A DNA stretch of 64,000 nucleotides from Luteitalea sp. TBR-22 (GTDB lineage Bacteria > Acidobacteriota > Vicinamibacteria > Vicinamibacterales > Vicinamibacteraceae): contig NZ_AP024452.1 of the NCBI RefSeq assembly GCF_016865485.1, forward strand, positions 4,982,501 through 5,046,500. The letters run 5' to 3'. The notes under the pieces are model-generated. The model ran no database searches and was not told where the DNA came from. It saw only the letters and a program-made list of their open reading frames with translations. Both the position numbers and the translations under genes were made by a program. Positions 27,146-35,939 of the stretch are shown in pieces. The first letter of the stretch is position 1. Every line of letters begins with the position of its first letter.

Positions 27146-30100
27146 ATGACGCAGCCGGCTCCAGCGATGTCCGTTGCCCGTGCCGGGCCCTGCGGGGCAC
27201 AGGAGCCAACGTCAGTGTCTCTCACGATCGTGGCGCTCGGTGCGTCGGCCGGTGGCCTGGAAGCGCTGCAGGGCTTCTTCGCGGGCATGCCACCCGACCC
27301 GCGCTTCGCCTTCGTCGTCGTGACGCACCTCGCGCCACAGCACGAGAGTCGGATGGCGGAGGTCCTGCAGCGCGCGACCGGCATGCCGGTCACCGAGGTC
27401 CAGGACGCGGAGCTGATTGCGCCCGGACACGTCTACGTCATTCCGCCGAACCGGCTGATGGGGATTGACCGCGGGCACCTGACGCTCGCGCAGGCGCAGC
27501 CACGCCCGACGGTGCCGCACCCGATCGACCACTTCATGCGCGCGCTTGCCGAGGATCAGCAGGAACGCTCCGCGGGCATCGTGCTGAGTGGCGCCGATCA
27601 CGACGGCACGGCCGGACTCCGGGAGATCAAGGCGGCAGGTGGACTCGCCCTCGTGCAGGAACCCGCCACGGCGCAGTTCCCGGGGATGCCGAGCAGCGCC
27701 ATCGAGTCGGCGCGTCCCGATGCCATCCTGCCCGTCGAGCGGATGGGTCAGGCGCTGATCGACTACATCGAGCACGTCCCCGAGCCCGTGGCGCCGGAGT
27801 CGGCCGCAGAACGGGTGCCCCCCGACGACGACGCGAACGTGTCGGCGCGGTTGCCGCAGGTCCTCGCCCTCGTGCGCGATCGCACCGGCAGGGACTTCCG
27901 CTGGTATCGGCCCGCCATGCTGTTGCGCCGGCTGCGGCGACGGATGGGCGTGACGGCCGTCCCCGACGCCGACGCGTACGTCTCGCTGCTGAGCGAGTCC
28001 GACGAGGAACTGCGCGCGTTGGTGAAGGACTTCCTGATCAACGTCACCGAGTTCTTCCGCCAGCCCGAGGCCTGGGAGGCGTTGGCCGAGAGCGGGCTGG
28101 CCCGCCTGGCCGCGGAGCGCCGGGCCGCCGGCACGGGCGTCCGCGTGTGGACGCCCGGCTGCGCCACCGGCGAGGAGAGCTACTCGGTCGCCATGCTGCT
28201 GCTCGAGCTCATGGGCGATGACGGCAACGCCGCGACCGTCAACGTGTTTGCCAGCGACGTCGACACGGAGGCGCTGGCCTTCGCGCGCATCGGATCGTAC
28301 CCGGCTTCGATCGCCGACGAGGTCGGGCCGCAGCGCCTGGCGCGCTTCTTCGACAAGCAGGGTGATCGCTACGTGGTGCGCAAGGCACTGCGCGAGTCGG
28401 TGCTGTTCTCGCCGCAGGACCTCGTGCGTGACCCACCCTTCTCGAAGCTCGATCTGATCGTCTGTCGTAACGTCCTGATCTACTTCGAACCCGCCCAGCA
28501 GGGGCGGATCCTCGAGGTCTTCCACTTCGCGCTGAACCCCACCGGCCTGCTGTTCCTCGGCAAGAGCGAGAGCCTCGGCCAGCAGGCGGAGATGTTCGAG
28601 GTCGCCTCCCGCACGCACCGCATCTTCAGGCGCATCGGCACCACAACGCGACTGCCGCGCCCCTTCGAGGGCCACTGGAGCGGGCCCGGCGGCTTCCTCA
28701 CACCGGTGACACGGCCGGTCGCCGGCGACGAGATCGATGGTGCCGCCGTGGTACGCGAGCACCTTGGGAAGAGTACCGCGGCAATCCTCGTCAATCGCGA
28801 CTATCGGGCGCTGTACTTCCACGGCGAGACGTCGCGGATGTTGCAGCCCTCCGGGAAGCCCGCGTGGGACCTGCTGTCGCTGCTCCGCGAGGGCCTGCGC
28901 TCACGCGTGCGCGGCGCGTTGCAGCAGGCGATCACCTCGGGGCAGCCGGTCCGGGTCGATGCATACGTGAAGCGTGACGGCAGCATGCAGCCGATGCAGG
29001 TCAGCGTGACGCCGGTGAGCGACGTCGCCCACACCGGGCTGCTGGTCGTGGGCTTCGAGGACACGCCGCACGACGGTGCCTCGCCCGAAAGCGCGCCCCA
29101 CGAGAACTCTGCCCTGGAGGCGGAGGTGCAGCGACTGCGCGGCGAGCTCGCGGCCTCGGAGGTCGAGAGCGAGGCGACCAACGCGGAACTGCGGGTGGCC
29201 AACGAGGAGGCGATGTCGCTGAACGAGGAACTGCAGTCCTCCAACGAGGAACTGCAGACCTCGAAGGAAGAACTGCAGTCGATGAACGAGGAGCTCTCCA
29301 GCGTCAACGGCGAGCTCGAGGACAAGGTCGCGCAGCTGGAGCTCGCACTCGGCGACCTGCGCAACTTCATGGACAGCAGCCACGTCGCCACGCTGTTCCT
29401 GGATCGCGACTTCCGCATCCGGCGATTCACACGGGAGACGGCACGGCTGTTCCGGGTGCTTCCCACCGACGAAGGCCGCCCCCTTGCCGACATCGCCGGC
29501 ATCGTCAGCGATCCGGAGCTGCTCACGGCAGCGGCCGGCGTGCTCGGCGACCTCCAGCCGCGGGAGGCCGAGGTCGCGACCAGCGATGGCGCCTGGTTCC
29601 TGCGCCGGGTGCTGCCATACCGGACGCGCGACGATCGGATCGAGGGCGTCGTGATCACGTATGTCGAGATCACGGCGCTGCGCAGGGCCGCGCAGGACGC
29701 GCGGCACCTGGCCACCGTGCTGCGCGACTCCAACGACGCCATCCTCGTGCACGATTTCGCGGGCCGCATCCTCTTCTGGAATGACGGCGCGGAACGGGCG
29801 TACGGATACCCGCGGCAAGCGGCCCTCGACATGCACGTCGGCGAGCTCGAACCCACCGACGCGAGCGGAGGCGCGCTGGCCCGCGCCGAACGCGTGCGCA
29901 CCGCCGGCTCGGAGGGACCCGTCACGGCCCGCCGGATGCGGCGCGACGGGCGGCTGCGGAACATCTCGGTGACCGCCTCCGCCCTGCGCGACGACGCGGG
30001 CGTGCCCTACGCGGTGGTCAGCACGGAACGCGACATCACCGACGCGCTGCGGCACGAGAGCGAACTGCGGTTCCGCTCGATGGCCGATGACGTGCCGATG

Positions 30101-31561
30101 TTGATGCGGATCGAGGACGGCGCCGGCCAGGCGGAGTTCCTCAACCGCGCCTGGCTCGCGTACACCGGGGAGAGCGCTGCCGAATCGCTGCTGGCCGACG
30201 GCTGGTTCCGCTACATCCATCCCGACGACCTGCCGGGGTACCTGCAACGCATGGCCGAGGCGCGGAACGCCCGGACACGCTACGAAGGCGACATGCGCCT
30301 GCGTCGTCACGACGGGGCCTACCGCTGGATCCGCACCACGGCGGCCACCCGTCGCGACGAGGCCGGCGAGCCGATCGGCTATGTGAGCATCTCGGTGGAC
30401 ATCGAGGATCGGAAGCGCGCCGAGCAGGCGATTGCGCGCGAGAGCGAGCGCAAGGACGAGTTCCTCGCCATGCTGGCGCACGAACTGCGCAACCCGCTGT
30501 TCCCGGTCGCCAATGCCGTGGCGGTGATCGATCGGTGCCATCCCACCGATCCGACGATCGCATGGGCCAGCGCCGTCATCGCCAGGCAGACCCAGCAACT
30601 CGCACGCCTCGTCGACGAGTTGATGGACGTGGCGCGCATCACCAGCGGCAAGGTCGCACTGACGCGCGAGCCCATCGACGTGACGGTGCTGGTGCAGCGC
30701 GCACAGGACCTGAGCCAGCCGTCGATCGCCGCACGCCACCAGCGGCTCACCGTGACGCTTCCGGGCGAGACGTGCCATGTCGAGGGCGATCTCGTGCGGC
30801 TCACCCAGGTGCTCGGCAACCTCCTCGACAACGCCTGCAAGTACTCCGACGAGGGCACCGACATCCGTCTGGCGGTCACGACCACGCCGGGCGATGTCGT
30901 CTTCAGCGTGACCGATCAGGGGGCCGGCATCTCGGCGGAGATGCTGCCGAGGGTGTTCGACCTCTTCTCCCAGGAGGACAAGACGCTCGATCGCGCCAAG
31001 GGCGGCCTGGGCATCGGGCTCTGCCTCGTGGCCCGGCTCGTGGGCGCGCACGGCGGGTCGGTCGAGGCGCGCAGCGCCGGCCGCGGGTGCGGCAGCGAGT
31101 TCATCGTCCGCCTTCCCAGGCTGCCACGGCAGGAGCGCCCGGCGGCGGAGCCGACCGACCAGGCGTCCGTGCCACGCGGCGCCCGCCGCATCCTCGTGGT
31201 CGACGACAACGCCGATGGCGCCGAGAGCCTGGCATTCGTGCTCGGGCACGAGGGGCACGCCGTGCGGACCGCGCAGGACGGGACGAGCGCGCTCGAGGCG
31301 GCGGCGGACTTCCATCCGGACATCGTGATGCTGGACATCGGCCTGCCCGGCATGTCCGGCTACGAGGTGGCCCGCCACCTGCGCGCCAGCCGCGCGACGT
31401 CGAAGGCGTTGCTCATCGCGTTGACGGGATACGGCCAGCCGGAGGACGTCGAGCGGGCGACGGCCGCGGGCTTCGACCACCATGTGGTCAAGCCCGTGTC
31501 GCTCGAGACGATCCTCGACCTGGTGCGCAGCAGCGTTGCGCCAGAAGGGGCGCCGGACTGA
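27146..31561 (+). CDS. CheB-CheR-PAS-histidine kinase-receiver hybrid protein
   Basis: One 1471-residue cytoplasmic signalling protein. Residues about 25-205 are a CheB methylesterase with no receiver (Ser34 in GASAGG, His61 in THLAPQH, GADHDGT near 150). About 230-497 is a CheR methyltransferase (FRWYRPAMLLRRLRRRM; TPGCATGEESYSVAML; CRNVLIYFEP). A PAS-like part follows, then a long coiled coil (655-738) of repeated NEELQ/KEELQ units. Then come three PAS regions (739-1092), HisKA with His1112 in LAHELRNP, HATPase (NLLDNACKYSDEGTD), and a receiver with Asp1397 in MLDIGLPG. ATG 27146 lacks a Shine-Dalgarno; GTG 27215 has AGGAG nine bases upstream and is an alternative start. Confidence 0.95.
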   Translation: MTQPAPAMSVARAGPCGAQEPTSVSLTIVALGASAGGLEALQGFFAGMPPDPRFAFVVVTHLAPQHESRMAEVLQRATGMPVTEVQDAELIAPGHVYVIPPNRLMGIDRGHLTLAQAQPRPTVPHPIDHFMRALAEDQQERSAGIVLSGADHDGTAGLREIKAAGGLALVQEPATAQFPGMPSSAIESARPDAILPVERMGQALIDYIEHVPEPVAPESAAERVPPDDDANVSARLPQVLALVRDRTGRDFRWYRPAMLLRRLRRRMGVTAVPDADAYVSLLSESDEELRALVKDFLINVTEFFRQPEAWEALAESGLARLAAERRAAGTGVRVWTPGCATGEESYSVAMLLLELMGDDGNAATVNVFASDVDTEALAFARIGSYPASIADEVGPQRLARFFDKQGDRYVVRKALRESVLFSPQDLVRDPPFSKLDLIVCRNVLIYFEPAQQGRILEVFHFALNPTGLLFLGKSESLGQQAEMFEVASRTHRIFRRIGTTTRLPRPFEGHWSGPGGFLTPVTRPVAGDEIDGAAVVREHLGKSTAAILVNRDYRALYFHGETSRMLQPSGKPAWDLLSLLREGLRSRVRGALQQAITSGQPVRVDAYVKRDGSMQPMQVSVTPVSDVAHTGLLVVGFEDTPHDGASPESAPHENSALEAEVQRLRGELAASEVESEATNAELRVANEEAMSLNEELQSSNEELQTSKEELQSMNEELSSVNGELEDKVAQLELALGDLRNFMDSSHVATLFLDRDFRIRRFTRETARLFRVLPTDEGRPLADIAGIVSDPELLTAAAGVLGDLQPREAEVATSDGAWFLRRVLPYRTRDDRIEGVVITYVEITALRRAAQDARHLATVLRDSNDAILVHDFAGRILFWNDGAERAYGYPRQAALDMHVGELEPTDASGGALARAERVRTAGSEGPVTARRMRRDGRLRNISVTASALRDDAGVPYAVVSTERDITDALRHESELRFRSMADDVPMLMRIEDGAGQAEFLNRAWLAYTGESAAESLLADGWFRYIHPDDLPGYLQRMAEARNARTRYEGDMRLRRHDGAYRWIRTTAATRRDEAGEPIGYVSISVDIEDRKRAEQAIARESERKDEFLAMLAHELRNPLFPVANAVAVIDRCHPTDPTIAWASAVIARQTQQLARLVDELMDVARITSGKVALTREPIDVTVLVQRAQDLSQPSIAARHQRLTVTLPGETCHVEGDLVRLTQVLGNLLDNACKYSDEGTDIRLAVTTTPGDVVFSVTDQGAGISAEMLPRVFDLFSQEDKTLDRAKGGLGIGLCLVARLVGAHGGSVEARSAGRGCGSEFIVRLPRLPRQERPAAEPTDQASVPRGARRILVVDDNADGAESLAFVLGHEGHAVRTAQDGTSALEAAADFHPDIVMLDIGLPGMSGYEVARHLRASRATSKALLIALTGYGQPEDVERATAAGFDHHVVKPVSLETILDLVRSSVAPEGAPD

Positions 31562-31582
31562 GCGGGGCCGGCGCCACCGGCG

Positions 31583-32419
31583 TCAGCCCTTCAGGATGTC
31601 GCGCAGCACGGTGATGCCGTGCGCGCAGTCGGCCAGCCGCTCCTGCTGGTTGCCGACCTCCCGCTCGATGACGAGCGGCCCGGTGTAGCCCACCTTCTTC
31701 AGCGTCTCGATGAACAGGGGCATGTTGACGGCGCCCTGACCGAGCGGCACTTCCTGGCCCCACGTGCCGGGCGTCGTCGGCCGGAAGGCGTCCTTGCAGT
31801 GCACGGTCGCGATGTCGGGGCCGAGGATCTCGATGGCGCGGATCGGGTCGCCCATGTCGTACAGCAGCATGTTGGCGGGGTCGAAGTTCACCTTCACGTT
31901 GTCGCACTGCAGGTCGTCGAGCGTCCGACGCAGCAGGTCGGCCGTCTCCTGCCCCGTCTCGAGGCCGAGCGTCACGCCATGCGCCCGCGCCAGGGCCGAC
32001 GCCTCGCCGAGCGTGTCGAGGAAGGCCGTGCGGCCCTCGTCGCCGGGCTCGGGGATGAAGCCGCCGTGCATCATCAGGCGATCGACGCCGAGCTCCTTGG
32101 TGCGGGCCAGGGCCCACTTCAACGTCTCGAGCCGCGCCGCTCGGGTCGCCGGGTTACCGAAACCGCCGGTCTCCTTGATCGTCTGCGGCGTCGTGTAGTC
32201 CTCGCCGGGGAAGCCGATCATCGCGGCGTGGATGTCGAAGCCGGCGGCCAGGGCCGCGGCAGGCATGTCGTCGCCCTCGTTCCACGAGGCATGGTGCGGG
32301 TCGCCGCATGCGATCTGGATCACGTTGACGCCGAGCTGGTCGAGGAAGGCGCGCAGTTCGGGCACGCTCTTCACCTGCAGCGACCAGCTGCACACACCGA
32401 TGGCATAGGGTTGGATCAC
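31583..32419 (-). CDS. sugar phosphate isomerase/epimerase-like TIM barrel protein
   Basis: An AP endonuclease family 2/xylose-isomerase-like TIM barrel of 278 residues. Strand motifs include YAIGVCSWSLQVKSV at the start, DRLMMHGGFIPEPG, TLGLETGQETADLL (candidate metal Glu), VKVNFDPANMLLYDMGD and IATVHCKDAF (metal His), then GPLVIEREVGNQ. The metal-ligand layout suggests sugar isomerase or epimerase activity; the substrate is unknown. It starts at GTG 32419. It has no signal peptide, so it is cytoplasmic. It is convergent with the large kinase gene, with 21 bases between stops. Confidence 0.88.
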   Translation of the reverse strand: MIQPYAIGVCSWSLQVKSVPELRAFLDQLGVNVIQIACGDPHHASWNEGDDMPAAALAAGFDIHAAMIGFPGEDYTTPQTIKETGGFGNPATRAARLETLKWALARTKELGVDRLMMHGGFIPEPGDEGRTAFLDTLGEASALARAHGVTLGLETGQETADLLRRTLDDLQCDNVKVNFDPANMLLYDMGDPIRAIEILGPDIATVHCKDAFRPTTPGTWGQEVPLGQGAVNMPLFIETLKKVGYTGPLVIEREVGNQQERLADCAHGITVLRDILKG

Positions 32420-32533
32420 GTCTCGTACCTCGGCCCGGGACGGGCCTGATCACGCGCGCCGCGTCGCGTGGACGCGGTCGCGCGGCAAGTGCGGACATGA
32501 TAGCGCGCGGGGTGCGCGGCGTCCGGCCCGCGG

Positions 32534-33271
32534 CTAGCGGTCGCCGGGCCGGCGCGCGTTCCGGGCACGGCGACGCGACGCGAGGATCGCCAGTCCTGCC
32601 ACCAAGAGCGCCGACGTGGTCGGCTCCGGGACGGGCGTCGCGGTGGGATACGACCGCAGGGTGAAGCGGTTCAGGCCCTGTGGGTTGAGGGCCGCGATGC
32701 CGTCGGGGACGTCGAACGACAGCGTGAAGGCCGACGAGAACGGCCCCGCACCGCCTCCCAGGTAGTTGACCGTGGCCCCTGACCAGTCGAGGCGGTTCGA
32801 GCTGGCGTCCAGCGTCGGGAACACCGACGAGGCCGGCGCGGGATCGCGGTCCGGCGTGTCGAAGTCGAGCGCGGCGCCCGAGGCCACGGCCACGAAGCTG
32901 TCGCCGGTGCCGAAGCCCAGCTCGAAGTGGAAGTCGTTCCACGCGACACCGGTGTTGTTGATCACGTTGGTGGTGAACGCGTACTCGGTGGTGCCCCCCG
33001 ACTCCGCGACGACGAACTCGTAGTCGAGGATGCCGAACCCGCCGGCGTTCAGGAACGGACCCAGGCCCGTCGAGATGGTGTTCGGGCTCGCAGCCGTGGC
33101 GTTGTCGTTGTTGGGGGCGACGGCCGGCGAGAACGACAAGGAGCCGGTGCTGGCACCGGGAAGGATGAACTGACCGATGCCCGTGATGACGGCGGCCTCG
33201 GCGTTGCGGCCAGCGCCACAGAACAGACCCACGATGCACAGACCGATGCAGATTCGCGAACCAGGACGCAT
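32534..33271 (-). CDS. PEP-CTERM sorting domain protein 1
   Basis: A signal peptide ([19 protein letters not shown]) is followed by a Gly/Ser/Asn-rich beta-type body. The C-terminus is a canonical PEP-CTERM tail: [18 protein letters not shown] then Arg-rich [11 protein letters not shown]. Such proteins are processed by an exosortase and placed at or beyond the outer membrane in exopolysaccharide-producing bacteria. No exosortase gene is in this window. Length is 245. AAGGAGAG lies seven bases before ATG 33271, and a sigma-70-like promoter can be placed at 33362-33390. The body has no recognised enzyme motif. Confidence 0.88.
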   Translation of the reverse strand: MRPGSRICIGLCIVGLFCGAGRNAEAAVITGIGQFILPGASTGSLSFSPAVAPNNDNATAASPNTISTGLGPFLNAGGFGILDYEFVVAESGGTTEYAFTTNVINNTGVAWNDFHFELGFGTGDSFVAVASGAALDFDTPDRDPAPASSVFPTLDASSNRLDWSGATVNYLGGGAGPFSSAFTLSFDVPDGIAALNPQGLNRFTLRSYPTATPVPEPTTSALLVAGLAILASRRRARNARRPGDR

Positions 33272-33361
33272 GTGCGGCTCTCCTTCCAGGACATGCGAAG
33301 CGGGCGGCGCTCCCTGATGACGCGGCGCGCGTGCGCATGACGCCTCGTGAATGCGTCGTGG

Positions 33362-33390
33362 ATGATCGGCGGCTGCAATGCGGGCGTCAA
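33362..33390 (-). promoter_or_regulatory. candidate sigma-70 promoter of PEP-CTERM gene 1
   Basis: On the minus strand, TTGACG (33385-33390) and GATCAT (33362-33367) are separated by exactly 17 bases. A start near 33355 would give a leader of about 85 bases before ATG 33271. The -35 is close to consensus; the -10 matches only in part. Confidence 0.4.
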
Positions 33391-33505
33391 GCTCGAGCGG
33401 AGAGGATCAGGCGTTCCTGGCGGGACACCCCGCGACGGCATCCGGCCGCCGCGGCGTGTGCCGCCCTCGTGTGCGGTCGGCGAGCGGGGCCGACCGGGCG
33501 GGGCC

Positions 33506-34498
33506 TCAGCGCCGCCAGCGGCGACGACCGGCAACCGCGGCCAATCCGGCGACCAGCAGGCTGATCGTCGCTGGCGCCGGCACGTCGGCCTGACCGGGGT
33601 ACCGCACGCCGTTGAGGGAGACCAGTGCGGCTCCCGGGGCGACGCCGCCGCCCGCCCCGAGGACCGCCACGTGCTGCAGTTGCAGGGTGTGGCCGAAATC
33701 GGCGCTCAGTCCGACCGAGTAGGGGTCGGCGCCAATCAGCCCGGTCATGCACGGCCTGGGGCTCGGGTCGGTGCCCGGCGGCAGCATGATGCCGCTGTCG
33801 CAGGGCTCGCTGCCCAGGTACATGGTGTCGGCCGAGTAGAGGATGAGCCTCAGGTACTGGGTCAGTGACAGCGCGGTGTTCGAGGGCACCCCGGCGATCG
33901 TCCAGACCAGCAGGCGGTCGTCGGACGCCCCCGGATAGAAGAACACGCCCTCGGAGCCGACCAGCGTGTCGGTGCCCAGCGTGCGCAGGGCCAGCCCGGT
34001 GCCGACACCGGGGCGGAAGAACGAGTCGAACTGATCCGGCGCTCGCTGGGCGGTCCCGGTCAATCGGTAGCTGAACTGGAGGGAGTAAGTCGCGTCGGGG
34101 CCGTTGATGATCGTCTGGTCGATCGACAGGGCCTGCGCGAAGCCGCTCTGCGGAAGGTAATCGTACGGTTGCCCGTCGATCATGTAGTACGAGCCGAGCC
34201 GGTAGTCGGAGAGGCTGAGCGCCGCCGCGGCCCTGAGCGCGAGCGCCGCGGAGGACGCCGACCCGGTGAACGAGAACTGCCCGCCCAGGGGGCCGCCGCC
34301 CGTGTAGGCAAGCGAGACCGCATCGGTGCCGAACGCCTCGCCCCTCGTTCCGAAGGCCTGCTCTCCCTCCGGGTGGAACTGATCGTCGCCGGTCCGATAC
34401 TGGGCGTACGAATTGAGCAGCAGCGCGGCACTGGCCGGCAACGGCACGCCGGCGAGCAGGACCAGGGACATCACACAGGACGCCACTCGAGAACTCAT
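33506..34498 (-). CDS. PEP-CTERM sorting domain protein 2 (VPAPAT variant)
   Basis: The signal peptide (CVMSLVLLAGVPLPASA) precedes a beta-rich body with GTRGEAFGTDAVSLAYTGG, YSLQFSYRLTGTAQ and AVLGAGGGVAPG. The tail is DVPAPATISLLVAGLAAVAG followed by RRRWRR, a PEP-CTERM variant with VPAPAT in place of VPEP. Two Cys lie in EPCDSGIMLPPG and PRPCMTG. ATG 34498 has a GAGGTG Shine-Dalgarno; in-frame starts upstream are less supported. Length is 330. It lies upstream of PEP-CTERM gene 1 on the same strand with 234 bases between, so each likely has its own promoter. Confidence 0.85.
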   Translation of the reverse strand: MSSRVASCVMSLVLLAGVPLPASAALLLNSYAQYRTGDDQFHPEGEQAFGTRGEAFGTDAVSLAYTGGGPLGGQFSFTGSASSAALALRAAAALSLSDYRLGSYYMIDGQPYDYLPQSGFAQALSIDQTIINGPDATYSLQFSYRLTGTAQRAPDQFDSFFRPGVGTGLALRTLGTDTLVGSEGVFFYPGASDDRLLVWTIAGVPSNTALSLTQYLRLILYSADTMYLGSEPCDSGIMLPPGTDPSPRPCMTGLIGADPYSVGLSADFGHTLQLQHVAVLGAGGGVAPGAALVSLNGVRYPGQADVPAPATISLLVAGLAAVAGRRRWRR

Positions 34499-34819
34499 GG
34501 AGAGCCACCTCATCCCGCACGGGGCGGGACGGTAAGGGGACTTGCAGGCCGGACATGCCGGCACCTGAACGGGATCCAGCTCGGCATTTTCACCCTGCCT
34601 ACCCTTTCGAGCAAGGCCGCATCTGGCCGTGTCCCTGAAAGACCTCCCCGCGCACTCCCGCCGGCCGTGAGCCGGTTCACGGCGGAGTGGGCAGGCGCGC
34701 CGTCGGCAGTCGGCACCCTCGCGGAGGGTGAAGCACGTGGCCGCCGACCCTGCGCCCCTGCTGAACCACTACGGCGGCACGGTCGCCGACGCGATCGCGG
34801 CGCACGTGTTCACGACACG
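34499..34819. other. intergenic region with one perfect hairpin
   Basis: This 321-base gap holds the upstream region of PEP-CTERM gene 2 and the downstream region of the reductase gene. At 34714-34730 there is a perfect hairpin (CACCCTC, loop GCG, GAGGGTG) about 90 bases past the reductase stop, possibly a terminator. I found no convincing gene, RNA or promoter. Confidence 0.5.
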
Positions 34820-35629
34820 TCAGGCGCGCTGGAAGTCGAGCGGCGCCTCGGGGCTCATCAACGACGCCCCGCCGTCGGCCACGATCGTCTGTCCCGTGAT
34901 CCAGGCCGCGTCGTCGCCGCAGAGCGCCGCGACGGCGCCGCCGATGTCGGCAGGCGTCCCGGGGCGTCCCATCGGCGTCCATCCGTCCCGCAGCCTGCCG
35001 AGCAGTGCGTCGCGGGCGGGTGGCGGCAACTGGTTCACGATGCTGTCGTCGGTCAACCCGGCGCACACGGCATTCACCGTGATGCCTCGCCGCGCCAGTG
35101 CCACGGCGTAGTAGCGGCACATCGCTTCCACCGCGGCCTTGTTGGCCCCCATCGCGAAGTACGGCTGGAAGCCTCCGAGGTGACTCCCGGGCCAGTAACT
35201 CAGCGCGATGATCCGCCCGGCGTCGCGCATCAGCCCGTTCAGCGCCTGCACCCCCATGAAGAAGGCGCGCGCCTGGCAGGCGAAGGCCTCGTCGAACTGC
35301 GCCAGCGACACGATGAACGGCGGGCTCAGGAACCCGAGGAGGTTGCCGAGCGCGTTGCTCACGTACACGTCGAGCGTGCCGAACTGCTCCTGTACGCGCG
35401 TGGCAAGCATCGCCACGTCCTCCCGGCGTGACACGTCGGCCTGCACGATGAAGCCGGTGCTGCCGGCCCGCTCGACGGCGGCCAGCGTGTGACGAGCGGC
35501 GTCCTCGTCCTGCCGGTAGTTCACGCAGACCCTCGCACCGCGCTCGGCCAGGCGGACGGCGATCCCCCGCCCGATGCCGCGCGAGCTCCCCGTGACCAGT
35601 ACGGACTTGCCTTCGAGTGTCTTGTGCAT
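34820..35629 (-). CDS. SDR-fold enoyl-ACP reductase-like protein (FabL/FabI type active site)
   Basis: An NAD(P)H-dependent short-chain reductase of 269 residues. The cofactor loop is LVTGSSRGIGRGIAV near residue 10, and VCVNYRQD favours NADPH. The usual NNAG is replaced by SNALGN. The catalytic region reads ALSYWPGSHLGG, then PYFAMGANKAAVEAM, where Tyr and Lys are separated by six residues. Classical SDRs have three; six is the enoyl-ACP reductase pattern (FabI/FabL). The C-terminus DGGASLMSPE matches FabG/FabL tails. ATG 35629 is chosen because AGGAG lies upstream and the domain begins at once. A fatty acid role is likely but unproven. Confidence 0.83.
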   Translation of the reverse strand: MHKTLEGKSVLVTGSSRGIGRGIAVRLAERGARVCVNYRQDEDAARHTLAAVERAGSTGFIVQADVSRREDVAMLATRVQEQFGTLDVYVSNALGNLLGFLSPPFIVSLAQFDEAFACQARAFFMGVQALNGLMRDAGRIIALSYWPGSHLGGFQPYFAMGANKAAVEAMCRYYAVALARRGITVNAVCAGLTDDSIVNQLPPPARDALLGRLRDGWTPMGRPGTPADIGGAVAALCGDDAAWITGQTIVADGGASLMSPEAPLDFQRA

Positions 35630-35939
35630 GTGCGGGTCGTCTCCTGGGCCTGAGCCTTCAGCGATACCTCTGGCGACCACAGCTGTACGGAACAGCCGCG
35701 TCGACCGTTATGGGCGTGAACAGGTCTCGGAACCGTACGCGAACGGCGCCTCCCCGACGAGAAGCTGAAAGCTCCGCGGTGGCTGATGAAGCAGCAAGTC
35801 GGGGGGAGCGCGTGAAGACCGAGCAGCATGAGTAGATCTCGTCACACCAGGGGGGTTCGCGCAGCTCTGCCAAGTTGCAGTCACATCACCATTCGGCGGT
35901 TCCCGGCAGGGGATGTATCGGCCTGGGGGAGGCACGTGC
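35630..35939. other. divergent intergenic region
   Basis: This 310-base gap lies between divergent genes. It holds an imperfect inverted repeat with arms at 35750-35758 and 35798-35808 (CTCCCCGAC against GTCGGGGGGAG) around a 39-base loop, and an 8-bp palindrome ACAGCTGT at 35679-35686. Either could be a regulator site. No gene or RNA family is recognised. Confidence 0.4.

Noticed and set aside
27146-31561. Part of a chemotaxis operon
   Set aside because: Flanking genes are a propeller protein and a sugar isomerase-like protein; no other chemotaxis or motility gene is present.
31562-31582. Hairpin between the hybrid kinase and isomerase genes
   Set aside because: Only a five-pair stem with a five-base loop and no T-run; too weak to call a terminator.
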